This document shows positions 52,648-63,769 of a stretch of DNA of 64,000 nt, in pieces; within the stretch, counting starts at the first letter, position 1; every line of letters begins with the position of its first letter. The notes under the pieces are model-generated. The model was given only the letters and a program-made list of their open reading frames with translations, had not been told where the DNA came from and made no database searches. Source of the DNA: Brachypterus glaber (lineage: Eukaryota; Arthropoda; Insecta; Coleoptera; Kateretidae); contig OY294046.1 in assembly GCA_958510825.1 (NCBI GenBank), forward strand, positions 72,983,808 through 73,047,807, given 5' to 3'. Made by a program: the position numbers and the translations under genes.

Positions 52648-52964
52648 TATAGGTTGTTATAGGTGTTTTACTTTCTACTACGTCCATGGTTTGGACTGAC
52701 TAATATCATCTTTAGCATATGCCTTTTTACCCTTTCATATATATTAAGGCTTTCATGGTGTTGACGTTTATGATGATGCTGTAGCACATTATTATACTTT
52801 ATTACACGTTTTACTTTAGTAATATTACACCGACATGCATACCTTTAACCCACTTCATTCTGCGATAATTAAATTATTTCGGGTGTATGAACACCGCGTT
52901 ACATGTCATAATTTAAGCTATATGCATGCTTAACATTTCGTGTGATATAGCCACTTAAAAATGC
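52648..52964. other. Sequence without recognised gene
   Basis: AT-rich flank between a TA element and family A copy 4; no frame of note. Confidence 0.3.
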
Positions 52965-53440
52965 TTTTTTCTTATAAGGTCATAATCACACGCATTTTGC
53001 GTGTTCTTATAGGTTTGGAGGTCTCTACTTTTTATTCTATTAGGTTGGCAACATACAAAAGCCTATCTCTTGACGTTTTGCGTGCAAATGTCAATGTCGA
53101 TTTAAAGTTTAATTTTTTACAAAATTTCGTGTTTGGGTTTTTTTTTACCGTGTTAAAATTGTGGACTGTGTTAATTGCAGTGAAAAAAGAAAAGATTACT
53201 GTAAAATATATCAAAATATCATTTGTACTTAGAATTTTAAACATAGTGTAAACTGTAATGCCGACCCAAAACAAAAATCCCTAAATCAGTCATCAATTTC
53301 AATGTAAGTTTTTTAAATTTTAGAGCAAAATAGAAAAAATTGTATAAAGCACTCGTTTCATAACACGTTTTTAGCGCACTAGTACTTGTACTCGTTTGCT
53401 AAAAACGTATGTTATGAAACTAGTACTTTAATATACTATT
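52965..53440 (+). mobile_element. Hairpin-ended element, family A copy 4
   Basis: 5' end TTTTTTCTTATAAGG with the 5' hairpin ATCACACGCATTTTGCGTGT. The subterminal repeat AGAGCAAAATAGAAAAAATT is near 53322. The hairpin has lost its inner apex (GTACTTGTACTCGTTTGCTA), and the terminal GAAACTAGTACTTTAATATA then CTATTA ends at 53440. Confidence 0.8.
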
Positions 53441-54905
53441 AATTATAAACACACCTAAAGTTGTTTTGTTGCGTTTAATAAAGGACAATCTAACAAAATG
53501 GTTTATTTACTGCACATATGACTTACGAGATTTTCACACAGACCAGTCGATTTTGTTTTTTTCTTTTTATAACGAATTATGGTAAACAGGTTTAAAAATA
53601 ACATAATCAAAATTCCCCTAAAATATAACTCTGAAAAGATAAATATTAAAACGTTTGTCATAAACTAATTTTGTAGGACAGTTTCTTCATAAAAATATTC
53701 TCTCTCCTAAAATGTTTGATTAGGGTGAATTATGCTCGGGTCAGTGTATATATCAATAGTCCATTCAATGATATAATGGTTGATATTCCCGGATTTGAAC
53801 CCGGAAGTTACTTTGTAGCAATGCAGCTTCCCTCTTTCAAATATATGACATAACACTATGTGTTCTGTCAAAACAACTATGTTTCTCGTTAGCAGAAGTT
53901 TCAACTCCCCTTTTTCAGCAAAGTCATAACCGATTCTCGCTATTTCCGGTCTATACCGGAAGTTTTCTTCGGATGATTAGAGGCTCATCAAAATAAAATT
54001 GATATAAATCACGCCAACTAGTTTATTATAAACTGAATGGGCGTATGATCGAAATAAACCATTAGTACTTACCATGCGATCAGCATAATAAATTTTATAT
54101 GCTACGTCATATACATATTTTATGATAATATGGGAAAACAATTTTGTAAATGTGACATAAAAAAATTATAAATCTAACGGAATTACATGTGAATAACATT
54201 TAAATATTAACGGGGATCTTGTTACAATAAAAATATAACCATAAAAGGCGCAGTCGATAAAACTGATTTTTATATAGAAATCTTTTTTCATTCAGGATGT
54301 TTAGATTGCATTAGTGTCTCTTTATGGATATTTTAAGTTTATGTCGGGTATTATACTGATATTCTATATGTCTCAATATAGTATTTATATGTTTTCAAGA
54401 AACAGATTCACGTTCTGAGAACAAGTTAAACCATTTTAGTTTTTTTTTATAGTAATTTTTATTGATAGAAATTGTTAACATTGTGCATGTGTGGCAACTC
54501 TGTTAATATTTAAAATTAATCAATTACCCTGCGTTTAATGTTACTTGGATTTAATGACAAGGTTTTAGAAATCTGGTTTGTATACATATAGACTAATTAA
54601 TGAAAGACATATATACATTTTAATAACCTTATATTTTAAACTAGATGAAACGTTGCAAGCACCCTGTCAAAACATCGGCACTATTGTCCACTAGAGCCAT
54701 CTAGTTTGCAAATTTCAAACTAGGTGTTTTGTTTGATTTTAAATTCTGTATCTTTAAAACATTATATTCTAGTAAAAAACTGTATATAACATTTTTTATA
54801 GGGCTTAAAAAGAGCTTTTATTTAAAATATAATTTTTTGAAATCGGGTTATAAATATGTGAGATATGCTAAAAAACCTTTTATTGCTTTAAACGCCAATA
54901 CCTCG
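53441..54905. other. Sequence without recognised gene; tRNA-like relic
   Basis: At about 53790-53860 the minus strand contains CCGGGTTCAAATCCGGG, a perfect T-arm/B-box, followed by AATATCAACC. About 55 bp upstream a partly complementary TCATAT occurs, but the anticodon and D arms do not fold, so this is a tRNA-derived relic or SINE head at best. The rest is AT-rich. A 65-residue frame at 54729 is not convincing. Confidence 0.35.
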
Positions 54906-55496
54906 GGCGTTAAGCTAGTCAAGTGACTCGAGAAGCCAGAATTCCTGCTTCATCGAGTCTGGTGGCTGTCGACTATTATAATTGTTTACGTTTGTAAGAA
55001 CGTACGTATAATTTTGTGTGTGCTAGATTTTTCAAAGAAATAATTGGTAAGTGTTGATTCAAAGTAAGTATTTAAAAAGTGTGATTAATACAATATCCTT
55101 AAAACATACATTTTTTAATATTTTACTTATTTAGGCGGTAACACTGACCTGCAAATTTTGAGTTGTTAAGACTTGTGTATGTTTTCTGTTTCTATTTTAT
55201 ATTGGTACTTTTTGTAGCGCTGATTACGAATATACGTTTTATTTTTCTGTTGCGTAGTTTTTCCATAAAACACTATTCATAAATAGAAAAATAACAAAAT
55301 GGTTATTCTATTTTGTTTTAATAAATTGAAGGGTTTTAGGTAAAAAGTATATTTACGCGTTAGTGTAAACTTTACACAGTGGATGTAAAAATATAATACA
55401 CACCGCATTTATATTAACGCTTCGAGTGTAAATTCACATCAGCAGCAGCTGCAAGTAAATTACCCATGCACGTGGATGTAAAAATTTATCTCAGTG
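54906..55496. mobile_element. TA-type element T5, copy b (truncated, inverted)
   Basis: It matches the inverse of 37201-37757. The right end CAGTG at 55492-55496 is followed by TA, and inward reads CACTGAGATAAATTTTTACA. The left end is truncated after GTTAAGCTAGTCAAGTGACT at about 54906. Confidence 0.75.
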
Positions 55497-56194
55497 TAGC
55501 GGGTTATATAAAATTAATGTTAAATGGTGATTGTGGGTGAATCCATTAAAGTAAATGGTTCCTGATTCGCGCGAATAAAACGGTTTGGCACAAATATTTA
55601 TTCGTGCGGAGAGGCGAAAAAGGCTGCTCCAGTGTCGGCATACGATTATTGCGCGGCGGGAAAAATGAGAAAAAATGGGAAAATGCCGTGTTGTTCCCCT
55701 TATCAAAAGCATAAAAACGTCACGCCGTGTTTGAAAATGTCCATTTTTACAGTTTCTCATTATGCGAGTCTATGAATAAATTCGCACTTTGCCGCGTAAC
55801 GTTGAGAATTACAGATAAGCCCTTCGTCGTGTGGATGTAAGGAATAACAAGCCTTGAAGACATAGGATTGCTTCTAAATTTTAAGACGACTAAATTTGAT
55901 AAAAACGCACAAGAGTTAAATGGAAAAATATAAAAAAGGCATAGATTACTATATATTATAAATAGCAAGCGGGAAATTGCAATTGAGGAGTTTAAGGGGA
56001 CTTTTCATCATTGGAAAAAAAATAAAGTTTTTAATTTTTTTTTGTGAAAGGAATATTTCACTTCAGAGGGCGTCTTCCAAAAGACACTTTTTAAACGGCT
56101 CCACAGTTTTTGGGCTTCCTGTAATAGATAGGGTAAAAATTCTAACGGGATTTTATTCATAAGACTAAATACTACTAACTAAACCTAAAAAATA
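55497..56194. other. Unique-looking sequence, GC-richer in part
   Basis: 55560-55720 is near-balanced (GCGCGGCGGGAAAAATGAG) and carries an 89-residue minus frame without a recognisable domain. Possible host non-coding DNA. Confidence 0.3.
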
Positions 56195-56903
56195 TTTTTT
56201 CTACAACTGCTTTAGAATGTAAGCAAATACACACACTTTTCAAACACAGAACAAATCCATTATAGCTAGATACGGTATAAATATTCCGTATCAAGTGTTA
56301 GAATGAGCACATGTAGTGCCATCTCTTGTTTATAAAATTAAAGAAATCTGTAGCAAAATTAGCAAAAATATATTAATATTACCATGAAATATTGAATAAT
56401 TTAATGCAATTTAAAGTTTTGTGTTAAAATTACATAAAGTTTATTAGTTTTTCTTAATATTTAACCAGTTTTTTTATCTATTTAGTTCAAAAAATGAAAA
56501 TGCTCCATTTTTAAATATTTAAACCTGATATCTGTCACAACAATCTGACATAACCTTCAATGTTTGCATTATAATTTGTAAATCTGTGCTAAAATTAAAT
56601 AAAAATCTTTTTTAAATACTGATTTGATAAAATTATTAAATAACATTAATTTCTATATTTAAAAATATGTGTTTTGTTGCATTTACAAAGTCGAGTCACA
56701 AAAAACATTGTTTTTAAACTTGTCCACAGTTTAAAGCCATACAGTGTTTCATATTTGCAGTCGAGGAAAAAGTATAGTCTACAACACGTATGGAATAGAC
56801 GATATTCCGGGCGAGCGGAAAGTTTGTCATACGAGCCGGCAGGCGAGTATGACGGTCCCGCGAGCGCGGAATGACTATTCTATACTAGTTATAGAATATA
56901 CTA
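56195..56903 (+). mobile_element. Hairpin-ended element, family B copy 3 (most complete)
   Basis: 5' end TTTTTTCTACAACTGC at 56195; 5' hairpin GATACGGTATAAATATTCCG then TATC. The inverted 5' copy GCAGTCGAGGAAAAA is near 56759. The 3' hairpin (56783-56885) has GC-rich arms (GAGCGGAAAGTTTGTCATAC; GTATGACGGTCCCGCGAGCG). Then come ACTAGTTATAGAATATACTA and the end. No protein is encoded. Confidence 0.82.
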
Positions 56904-57079
56904 TTCTTTTTTAATATTTTTATTGTTTTTCAAAAAATAAATAATTTATTGTGAAAATTTGACTCATTTTTTTCAAAACCAGATATATGCAGTTTTTTTT
57001 TTGTAAATTACACCGATTTTTTATATTTTTTTTTTCAAAAAATTATACCATTTAGATGATATTGCTTTTACAGAATATT

Positions 57080-57500
57080 AATATTATTTACAGCGCCTGC
57101 GCTAGAATAATATACGGTAGTTTTGAATTTTCAAAAAAAATCAAAAATCGTCCTAGACAAAAAATTCTTTTATTTAAATTTGTTTCGTGAAAAAATAAGC
57201 AACTTTTTTTCTTTCAAATGTCCGTCTGTCCGTCCGCCTGTGCGTCTGATTTTTGTGAACACGATAGCTCAAGAACGAATAATCCGATCGATTTTTTTTC
57301 AGTTTTACAAAAAGATCCCTATTGTTTTGGAAAGTAATCCGCTCAAAAACAAAAAAGTTTGGGGAGTTAAACTTAAAAAAATAATAAAAAAGCTGAAAGA
57401 AAATTCCGATTAACGTATGTTTTTAGGATCAATCATCAACAAAAAAATTTTATATAAAGAGTTTTTTTCAATTTTTCGTTTTTCGCAAAAACACAATTTA
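57080..57500 (-). repeat. Repeat family G, copy 3
   Basis: The inverse of 16440-16800 and 32236-33100. It starts with ACAGCGCCTGCGCTAGAATA then ATATACGG, and contains TGTCCGTCTGTCCGTCCGCC and GAACGAATAATCCGATCG. The 96-residue frame here is a by-product. Confidence 0.65.
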
Positions 57501-57984
57501 ATAAAAAATGAACCAAATGAACCTAGTCCGGTAATAATAAATATTGTAAACATTTTTTTTATTAAAATTTACATTACATTAGTGTATTATAATATCAAAA
57601 CAAGCCATTTAAGCTCTAGAGTTTAAAACTTCCATAAAAACAAAATTGCCATTTATTTAATTTAATTCACAATTGTTTCCGAAATTAAGATTTTATTTTT
57701 AAACACATATTAAATGTTCAACATTTCTCCTATTTTAACTAACAAAATAAAGTATGAGAATTTTGTAAAAGTTAACCTAATTTTATTACTACTTTTCTGT
57801 GTGTGAAGCTACGAAGATTGCAACAAAGTAGGCCATGTTTTACTCCGTGCTCCATCACTTTTATGGCACGATAACTAAAAGCATCTTTCCGAACAATACC
57901 TATTTCTGCGGAGGATACGCGCCTCCCTGGATCCAAAACGATATCTTCTTATGCCCAAATCCCGACCAAGCTATGCTTATATTA
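57501..57984. other. Sequence with a short open frame, no gene recognised
   Basis: 57835-57985 is open and near-balanced in composition (YFCGGYAPPWIQNDIFLC). The frame would continue for about 20 codons beyond the TA element at 57987. It has no recognised domain and a stop two codons before its ATG. Confidence 0.25.
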
Positions 57985-57986
57985 TA

Positions 57987-58781
57987 CAGGGTGAGTTTTT
58001 TAAAGTGTTACAAGATAATATCTCGAAAACAGTTAAGTTTTTTTTTGTGAAATTTTGGTGAAGTAATAGGGAGGCAGGGAGACATATTTAAACATATTTT
58101 TGACACCTACCCTTCCTCCCTATTTTGAGGGGCGGGGGATAACTTTGAAATTTTAAATAGGATGTTGTACATTTTTTTTTAATTCGAATCTACTTAAAAA
58201 ACTAGGTATATATGCAAAAAAGAAATTGATTTGCTCTTTCGGTAATTGAATTATGATTTATTAGATTAAAATACTAATGAAGTTTTTTTTTTGTTTGTTT
58301 TTTTATTTGATTCCATGATAACGCGTTTTTCTAATATTTAAGTCAGTCGAGAATTTTAACAGTTTGACGATTATTTCAGTTTATTGCTCAATTAAACATG
58401 GAAAATGTTTGGAAGTTGAAGGGAGACTATTTGAACAATTGCTCAAACATGACGGACGATAAATTAGTTGAAATTTAATTGTTGATATTTTTTTGTATAA
58501 TATAATTTAATTAATCATAACTCCATAACCTAAAGAGCAAATCAATTTTTTTTGCATACATACCTTATTTTTTACGTAGATTTGAATTTTATAAAAAAAA
58601 GTACATCATCCCATTTAAAAATTCAAAGTTACCCCCGCCCCTCAAAATAGGGAGGGGAGGTAGGTGTCAAAAATATGTTTAAATGTGTCCCCCGCCTCCC
58701 TATTACTTCAGCAAAATTTCACAAAAAAAAATAGACCGTTTTCGAGATATTCCCTTGTAACACTTTAAAAAACTCACCCTG
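57987..58781. mobile_element. TA-flanked TIR element T6 with transposase remnant
   Basis: 795 bp, TA at 57985-57986 and 58782-58783. Inverted ends CAGGGTGAGTTTTTTAAAGT continue for about 200 bp through GGGAGG and AGGTGTCAAAAATATGTTTA to CGCCCCTCAAAATAGGG. Tc1/mariner-type by TA duplication. The centre retains a short piece of coding sequence (58406-58462). Confidence 0.83.
58406..58462 (+). pseudogene. Remnant of a transposase C-terminus
   Basis: Eighteen codons before a TAA read CLEVEGRLFEQLLKHDGR. They resemble the typical last residues of a group of Tc1/mariner-related transposases (C...GGHFEQLL then stop). Being in the middle of a TA-flanked element makes this more credible, but the match is short and from memory. 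Confidence 0.4.
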
Positions 58782-58783
58782 TA

Positions 58784-59046
58784 TGTGATAATACCGCCGC
58801 GTCTTTCTGCAAACTTCCTAAATGGTTTCTCGTGCAAATAAACAAAATTTCCATATTACATTTTCTTTATATCTTTGCTATGATAGCAATGCTATCATAT
58901 TATATGAGGCACTAAGGTTTGTTTCTTTTTCTTCCAATTTTCATTTCAAAACCGTAGAAAATTCTCACGCACTTAAATGTAAATATTACACCCTGATAAA
59001 AAAAAAACCTTAAACAGAATATTTTTTTTAACAGAATTTTATTAAG
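58784..59046. other. Sequence without recognised gene
   Basis: AT-rich; a small palindrome TATGATAGCAATGCTATCAT lies near 58880. Confidence 0.3.
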
Positions 59047-59536
59047 TTTTTCTATTTTGCGACTCTCATAAGCTCATAATCACACGCATTTTGCGTGTTC
59101 TTATAGGCCTACTTTTTTTCTTTTGGGTTGGCAACAGACAAAAGTCTATCTCTTGACGTTTGCCTTGCAATTGTGAACGTCCGCTTAAAGTTTAATTTTC
59201 TACAAAATTTTGTGTTTAGGTTATGTTTTACCGTGTTAAAATGGTGGCTTGGAAAGTGGAAAAGAGAAGAAATGACTATAAAATATATCAAAATAATATT
59301 CGTTCTTAGAATTTTAAACATGGCGAAAACTGTAATGCCAATTCGAAACAAAAATCCCTAAATCAGTCATCAATTTAAATGTAAGTTTTTTAAAATTTTA
59401 GAGCAAAATAGAAAAAATTGTATAAAGCACTCGTTTTTAGCGCACTACTACTTTAGAAAACTCACCGCAAGCGGCTCGTTTTCTAAACTCGTGCGCTAAA
59501 AATGTACGTTATGAAACTATTACTTTAATATACTAT
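59047..59536 (+). mobile_element. Hairpin-ended element, family A copy 5 (most complete)
   Basis: 5' end TTTTTCTATTTTGCGACTCT at 59047. 5' hairpin CACACGCATTTTGCGTGTTC near 59080. Body with AAATCAGTCATCAATTTAAA. Subterminal GCAAAATAGAAAAAATTGTA at 59404. 3' hairpin (59428-59512) with apex CACCGCAAGCGGCTCG. End GAAACTATTACTTTAATATA then CTATTA. The left stem lacks the TCATAACA segment. No protein is encoded. Confidence 0.82.
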
Positions 59537-60115
59537 TAAAAGGTACTTTCTTTAAAAATATTAACAAAATTGACGGCTGACTATTATGAATAATCGAATT
59601 TAATTTCGCAATCGTTGAGCTAAGTGAAACCAATTTATTTACTTTGTCAACATAAAAAATAAATTATGGATCGAGATAAAATTTAAAATTGAAAAATGTG
59701 AATTGAACAAAAAATTCGATCCTAAAATTAAATTATTTCTAGTAGGAACGAGAAGAGTATAAAATCTCATTATAATATAAGAGCATTTCTCAAAAGAAAA
59801 TGTTTTTCTTGCCGGCACTCTAGATACAAGTCATCTTATGAAAAATACGAATAAGATGAAAAGACGTCGTTTATTTCAGATCGCGATTTGCATAATCAGT
59901 TTCCATTTCAATTCGTCCATCATCATCTATCAGAGAAGGCCCTGCTTTTAGACCCGATTTTAATCGATCATGTCATGTCAAAATTGACATTGACACGTGT
60001 ACAATAAACGGACTCATAAATACTCTGACTATGTAAATGGTAATGGTTATTAATTTAATTTTAAAATTAACTACTGTTCCGATTTATTATATTTTAATTT
60101 AAAATTCAATTCAAT
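59537..60115. other. Sequence without recognised gene
   Basis: AT-rich with no frame of note. Confidence 0.3.
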
Positions 60116-60522
60116 GGCAATTTCTCCCGTTAGATTAGACAGGGACAAAAGTTCTACCCAAAAAGGATAGAAGATATACATACACTCCCACTTCCACTCA
60201 ACCAAACAAATTCTGTATTTGTTCTTTGTTGAACAAATACAATATTTACTTGGCCGGGCGAAAAGTGTAACTATATTATTTTTATTAAAGAAATTACTGG
60301 CGCCATCTAAATTTTAGTAGAATTATCTTATTCTACAGATTCACATTAGCTATTTCGTTCGTGCCGCTCAGTGCTACACTTTCCGGCCAACCAAATAAAT
60401 ACTGTATTTGTTGTATGAACAACAAATACAGTATTTATTTGGTTGGCTGGAAAGTGTAGCACAAATGAGATAGAGATAGGGTAGACGTCTTTTGTTTAAT
60501 AATTCTAGTTGTAGAGAGCTCC
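60116..60522. mobile_element. Double-hairpin element, copy 2
   Basis: Nearly identical to 45763-46160 in the same orientation, including both hairpins (second one at about 60372-60462). It has a small insertion GTGCCGCTCA before GTGCTACACTTTCC. The flanks share only ATTCA, so no long duplication is visible here. Confidence 0.78.
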
Positions 60523-60604
60523 ATTCATTTCCTCTAAAAACTTACTATTTTTTCACCTACCTACCTATTTATTAACTGGGCAACAATCAATATGTGCTTC
60601 GATG

Positions 60605-61579
60605 TCAGGGTTCGTAGAAAACATAACTTTACTCCGTAAAATCTTGTTTCCACCAATCAGCGATTGCTAGGTTCTCCACTCTTACACTTCTTCTTCTTCT
60701 TCTTCCTTTTTTTTGGCCTTTTCTCAGTGAGATAATTAGCCAGATCCCTCTTAGTTACTCAATTCACCAAGAGTGGTTCTTGTCTGGCTTGGCACCATGC
60801 CCACTCCGGTTTTGATTATAGAAAATTTCCAGTCTTCTGTAAGACCTTTCTTTTTCTTTTCCTTCTTCCCTTTTAGTGTTTGCTGTTGGTTGTGGTAGCT
60901 GTTGTTTTGTTCTAATTTGTAATTATATTAGCGCTAGTATATAAAAAAATTATGTATATATAAAAACTTCTTCACGTGTTAGTTGCTTCCAAATCAAAAT
61001 TTATCAGCATTATAAATGATTAAAAAACATAAAATTTCCTTCTCATCCCAATATAATCACATGTTCGTCATTTTACTGCACATCATCCATACAATCACTA
61101 TAAAATATATAAAATCGAATACAGGGCATATCTAATCTAAGATAGCAAATAAATAAATAACTATACTAAAATACTTGATGCTAAAAATTAAACGCGATTA
61201 ACGGATCACCTAATTCTTGCCAAAAGTACATATTGCTCGTTTCACTGGTGAAAAGCAACTCGTCCACTCTTACACGTCATTCAAGTTTGTATAGCTATCT
61301 TACGCAACGCTGCTAAGCTTAGATTTGTTTACATTTAGTTAACAATTAAACGAGACTTTTTCTTAAACAAAACACACACACACAAGTAGTAAAATGTAAT
61401 ATAAAAAACAAAGGCACAAGAATTATAAACAAAAACCAAAGAAAATAGTAGCGCATGCATCTGACAACAATGCAGAGACAACCGCATACGTCATCAATTG
61501 TCCCGACCAACCTCACTTCCCCTCTCCTATCACCTGCACGAGTATGCCACCCTCTGTGTTATATTTTCTACGAACCCTG
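60605..61579. mobile_element. hAT-like non-autonomous element with 8-bp duplication
   Basis: Inverted ends CAGGGTTCGTAGAAAACATA (from 60606) and CAGGGTTCGTAGAAAATATA (inward from 61579), flanked by CTTCGATG at 60597-60604 and 61580-61587. The 8-bp duplication and CAGGG ends fit the hAT superfamily. No transposase is seen. Inside, near 60683-60712, a CTT-repeat tract precedes sequence that on minus reads TTATCTCACTGAGAAAAGGC, possibly the 3' end of a small retroposon. Confidence 0.82.
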
Positions 61580-61587
61580 CTTCGATG

Positions 61588-62322
61588 CTGCCAGGGCAAA
61601 AAAAAACAACTGATTGTACCCAAGGTAATGTCAAAATTAAAAATCTTAGGTTAGATTGACTTTTAGCAGCCTCTCTCTCAACGCTGGATTGCGCCAGAAA
61701 GCTTCTTTAATTATCAAGGGGGAAAGGCAGGAGTCATCGGCTTTTCAGATATGTTAGTATGCTTTTTTTAAATAATTCTAAGGTGATTGGTCTTTCATAT
61801 TACTGAAAAACTTTGTCTGATTCGCTACAATAGATACCAAATCTATGAGAAACTTTTATTTAAAATATTTTATAAATTACTTTAAAAATTCTGAGGGTTT
61901 TTTACTAAAAAGTTTTATGAAATAGTCCTCTTTTTAAATCCTGAGTTGTTTTCGCCTAGGGCGCTAAACTTGGTTAACAGTAATGTAGCATCACAATACT
62001 AATTAATATATTTTATTAAATAATGCATATGAAATTCTGAATTATATGAGCAATTCAAAATCTTACTATTCCCAAAAAATTTCGCCTGCGGCGCTCAATA
62101 TTACATGCTGAGCTTAGTATGTTTCATATTACCCGATCCCCCCGCAAAAGTAAAGCTACGCGTTTGTTGTCGATTTGGAAAAAACTTGTTATTGATACTC
62201 TGTAAAGCCGAATAGGTTCCTATCAAAAATCCTGCGGGCGACCCTGTATAAGTATGATATTAGTTATTCTCATAGACAAAGAACATAGATGAGCTGTAAT
62301 CTCAAGGTTATATACAAATTTA
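61588..62322. other. Sequence without recognised gene
   Basis: AT-rich; TTCGCCTAGGGCGCTAAACT near 61950 and TTCGCCTGCGGCGCTCAATA near 62080 are a short diverged direct repeat. CGACCCTGTATAAG near 62230 resembles a TA-element end without a partner. Confidence 0.3.
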
Positions 62323-63032
62323 CGAGTCCTCCATTTTGATCGGAAGTTACGTCAGAAATCAGCCGGGAAATTTAAATTAGTGGGTAAAATGTAAATAAAT
62401 AAACGACATAACCTTACTTTTTAATGTTTTCTTATGTTATATTAAAACTTACCTAAAAAATATGATACTGCTGTCTGCAGGTAGCAGTCGTTTTATGTTT
62501 CTACAACTTTTTATAAAGCACGTCATTGCAAAGACTTTACTAGTTCTTTGAAAAAGCACTATAAAATATACAAAAAACACAGAAAGACTTTAAAAGTTCA
62601 AAAACGCTATTATATAGTCTATAATAAAATAAAATGTTCACCCTTCTAGCACAAAACACCAAACGCGTAGAAAAAATAACAGAAAAACCTCGAAAACAAA
62701 CTCAAAACATACATAAATTAGGTTATGTTAACCTGTTACACGAATATGTTAGAGGTGTGTGCGAAGAATTATATTTTTATATTTAAATTACTGGTAAAAA
62801 TAAATAAATATCTGTGTAGTATAACATATTGATTTAGTTTTTACATATATAACAAACTGTTGCAACAAAACAAGAACAAAAAGAAACTTTTACTGACTAC
62901 TGAAGTGAAATGAAAATACACATCTCTAACAAAGAAAATATTCATATCTAACGCAACACAGTGTTACCAACATAAAATATATATATATTTTTTTACTTTA
63001 TGTTGGACAATTGGAATCAAAATGGAGGACGC
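62323..63032. repeat. Possible TIR element, about 710 bp
   Basis: GAGTCCTCCATTTTGATCGG at 62323 and the inverse GCGTCCTCCATTTTGATTCC ending at 63032 form inverted ends of about 20 bp. No target duplication could be fixed and no frame is present. Confidence 0.45.
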
Positions 63033-63769
63033 ATTTAGTCGGGACGCAGAAGTATGCGCAGACGGTCAAAAATCAATCTATTTGTTTATTTTGTCTATGG
63101 TTATTCTATAAATTTTTGAGAAAAAAAAAATAGAATTAAAAAATTCAAAGAAATCATTATACTTTGAGATCTCACACTCTGAGACAATAACTATTGGTCA
63201 TGGCATGGTCAGGTATAATAACACTATATTATTTTCAATATTATTCTTCAAGTAATCTTAACTGTCCCATTACTGCTTGATATTCTTAAAAGTACTATTT
63301 ACATTTATTTATCAACATTATATTTTAAATATTTTTAGATATATCCTTAAACGAAACATTAAATTACATTAAGTACTTAGTACTTGTCCATTAACTTAAT
63401 CATACTTTATGACAATGCAGGGTAAAAATTTGAGTTAACTTATTTATAAAAAACCATAGAATAGCTACATAGAATAAATGTAAAGAGTTTAGCGTAGGGT
63501 CGGTATTTCAATCCACGGTTTAAGCTTATCTGATAGATAAAGTGTTGGTTAACGTTTATTCTTGAAAATTAACACTATTGTTATTAAGAAAGTTACCTAT
63601 CTGTCGTTAAAATCAAATGGACAGGACACAGTGAATAGTACCATTTCATCCTTTTTGGGAATCATGTATACATAGTTTTTAGTCTTAGTTTTAAGTCAAA
63701 TTAATGCCAAAAATGAGGGCTTCCCGGACCATAGTGCACTCGGATGAAAGTAAATTATCATCATTAATC
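63033..63769. other. Sequence without recognised gene
   Basis: AT-rich with no frame of note. Confidence 0.3.

Noticed and set aside
53785..53870. tRNA gene on the minus strand
   Set aside because: The T-arm/B box is excellent, but D and anticodon arms do not pair and the acceptor stem is imperfect; kept only as a relic.
60690..60850. SINE on the minus strand with an (AAG)n tail
   Set aside because: A plausible tail and conserved-looking sequence, but no pol III boxes and no duplication, so not annotated separately.
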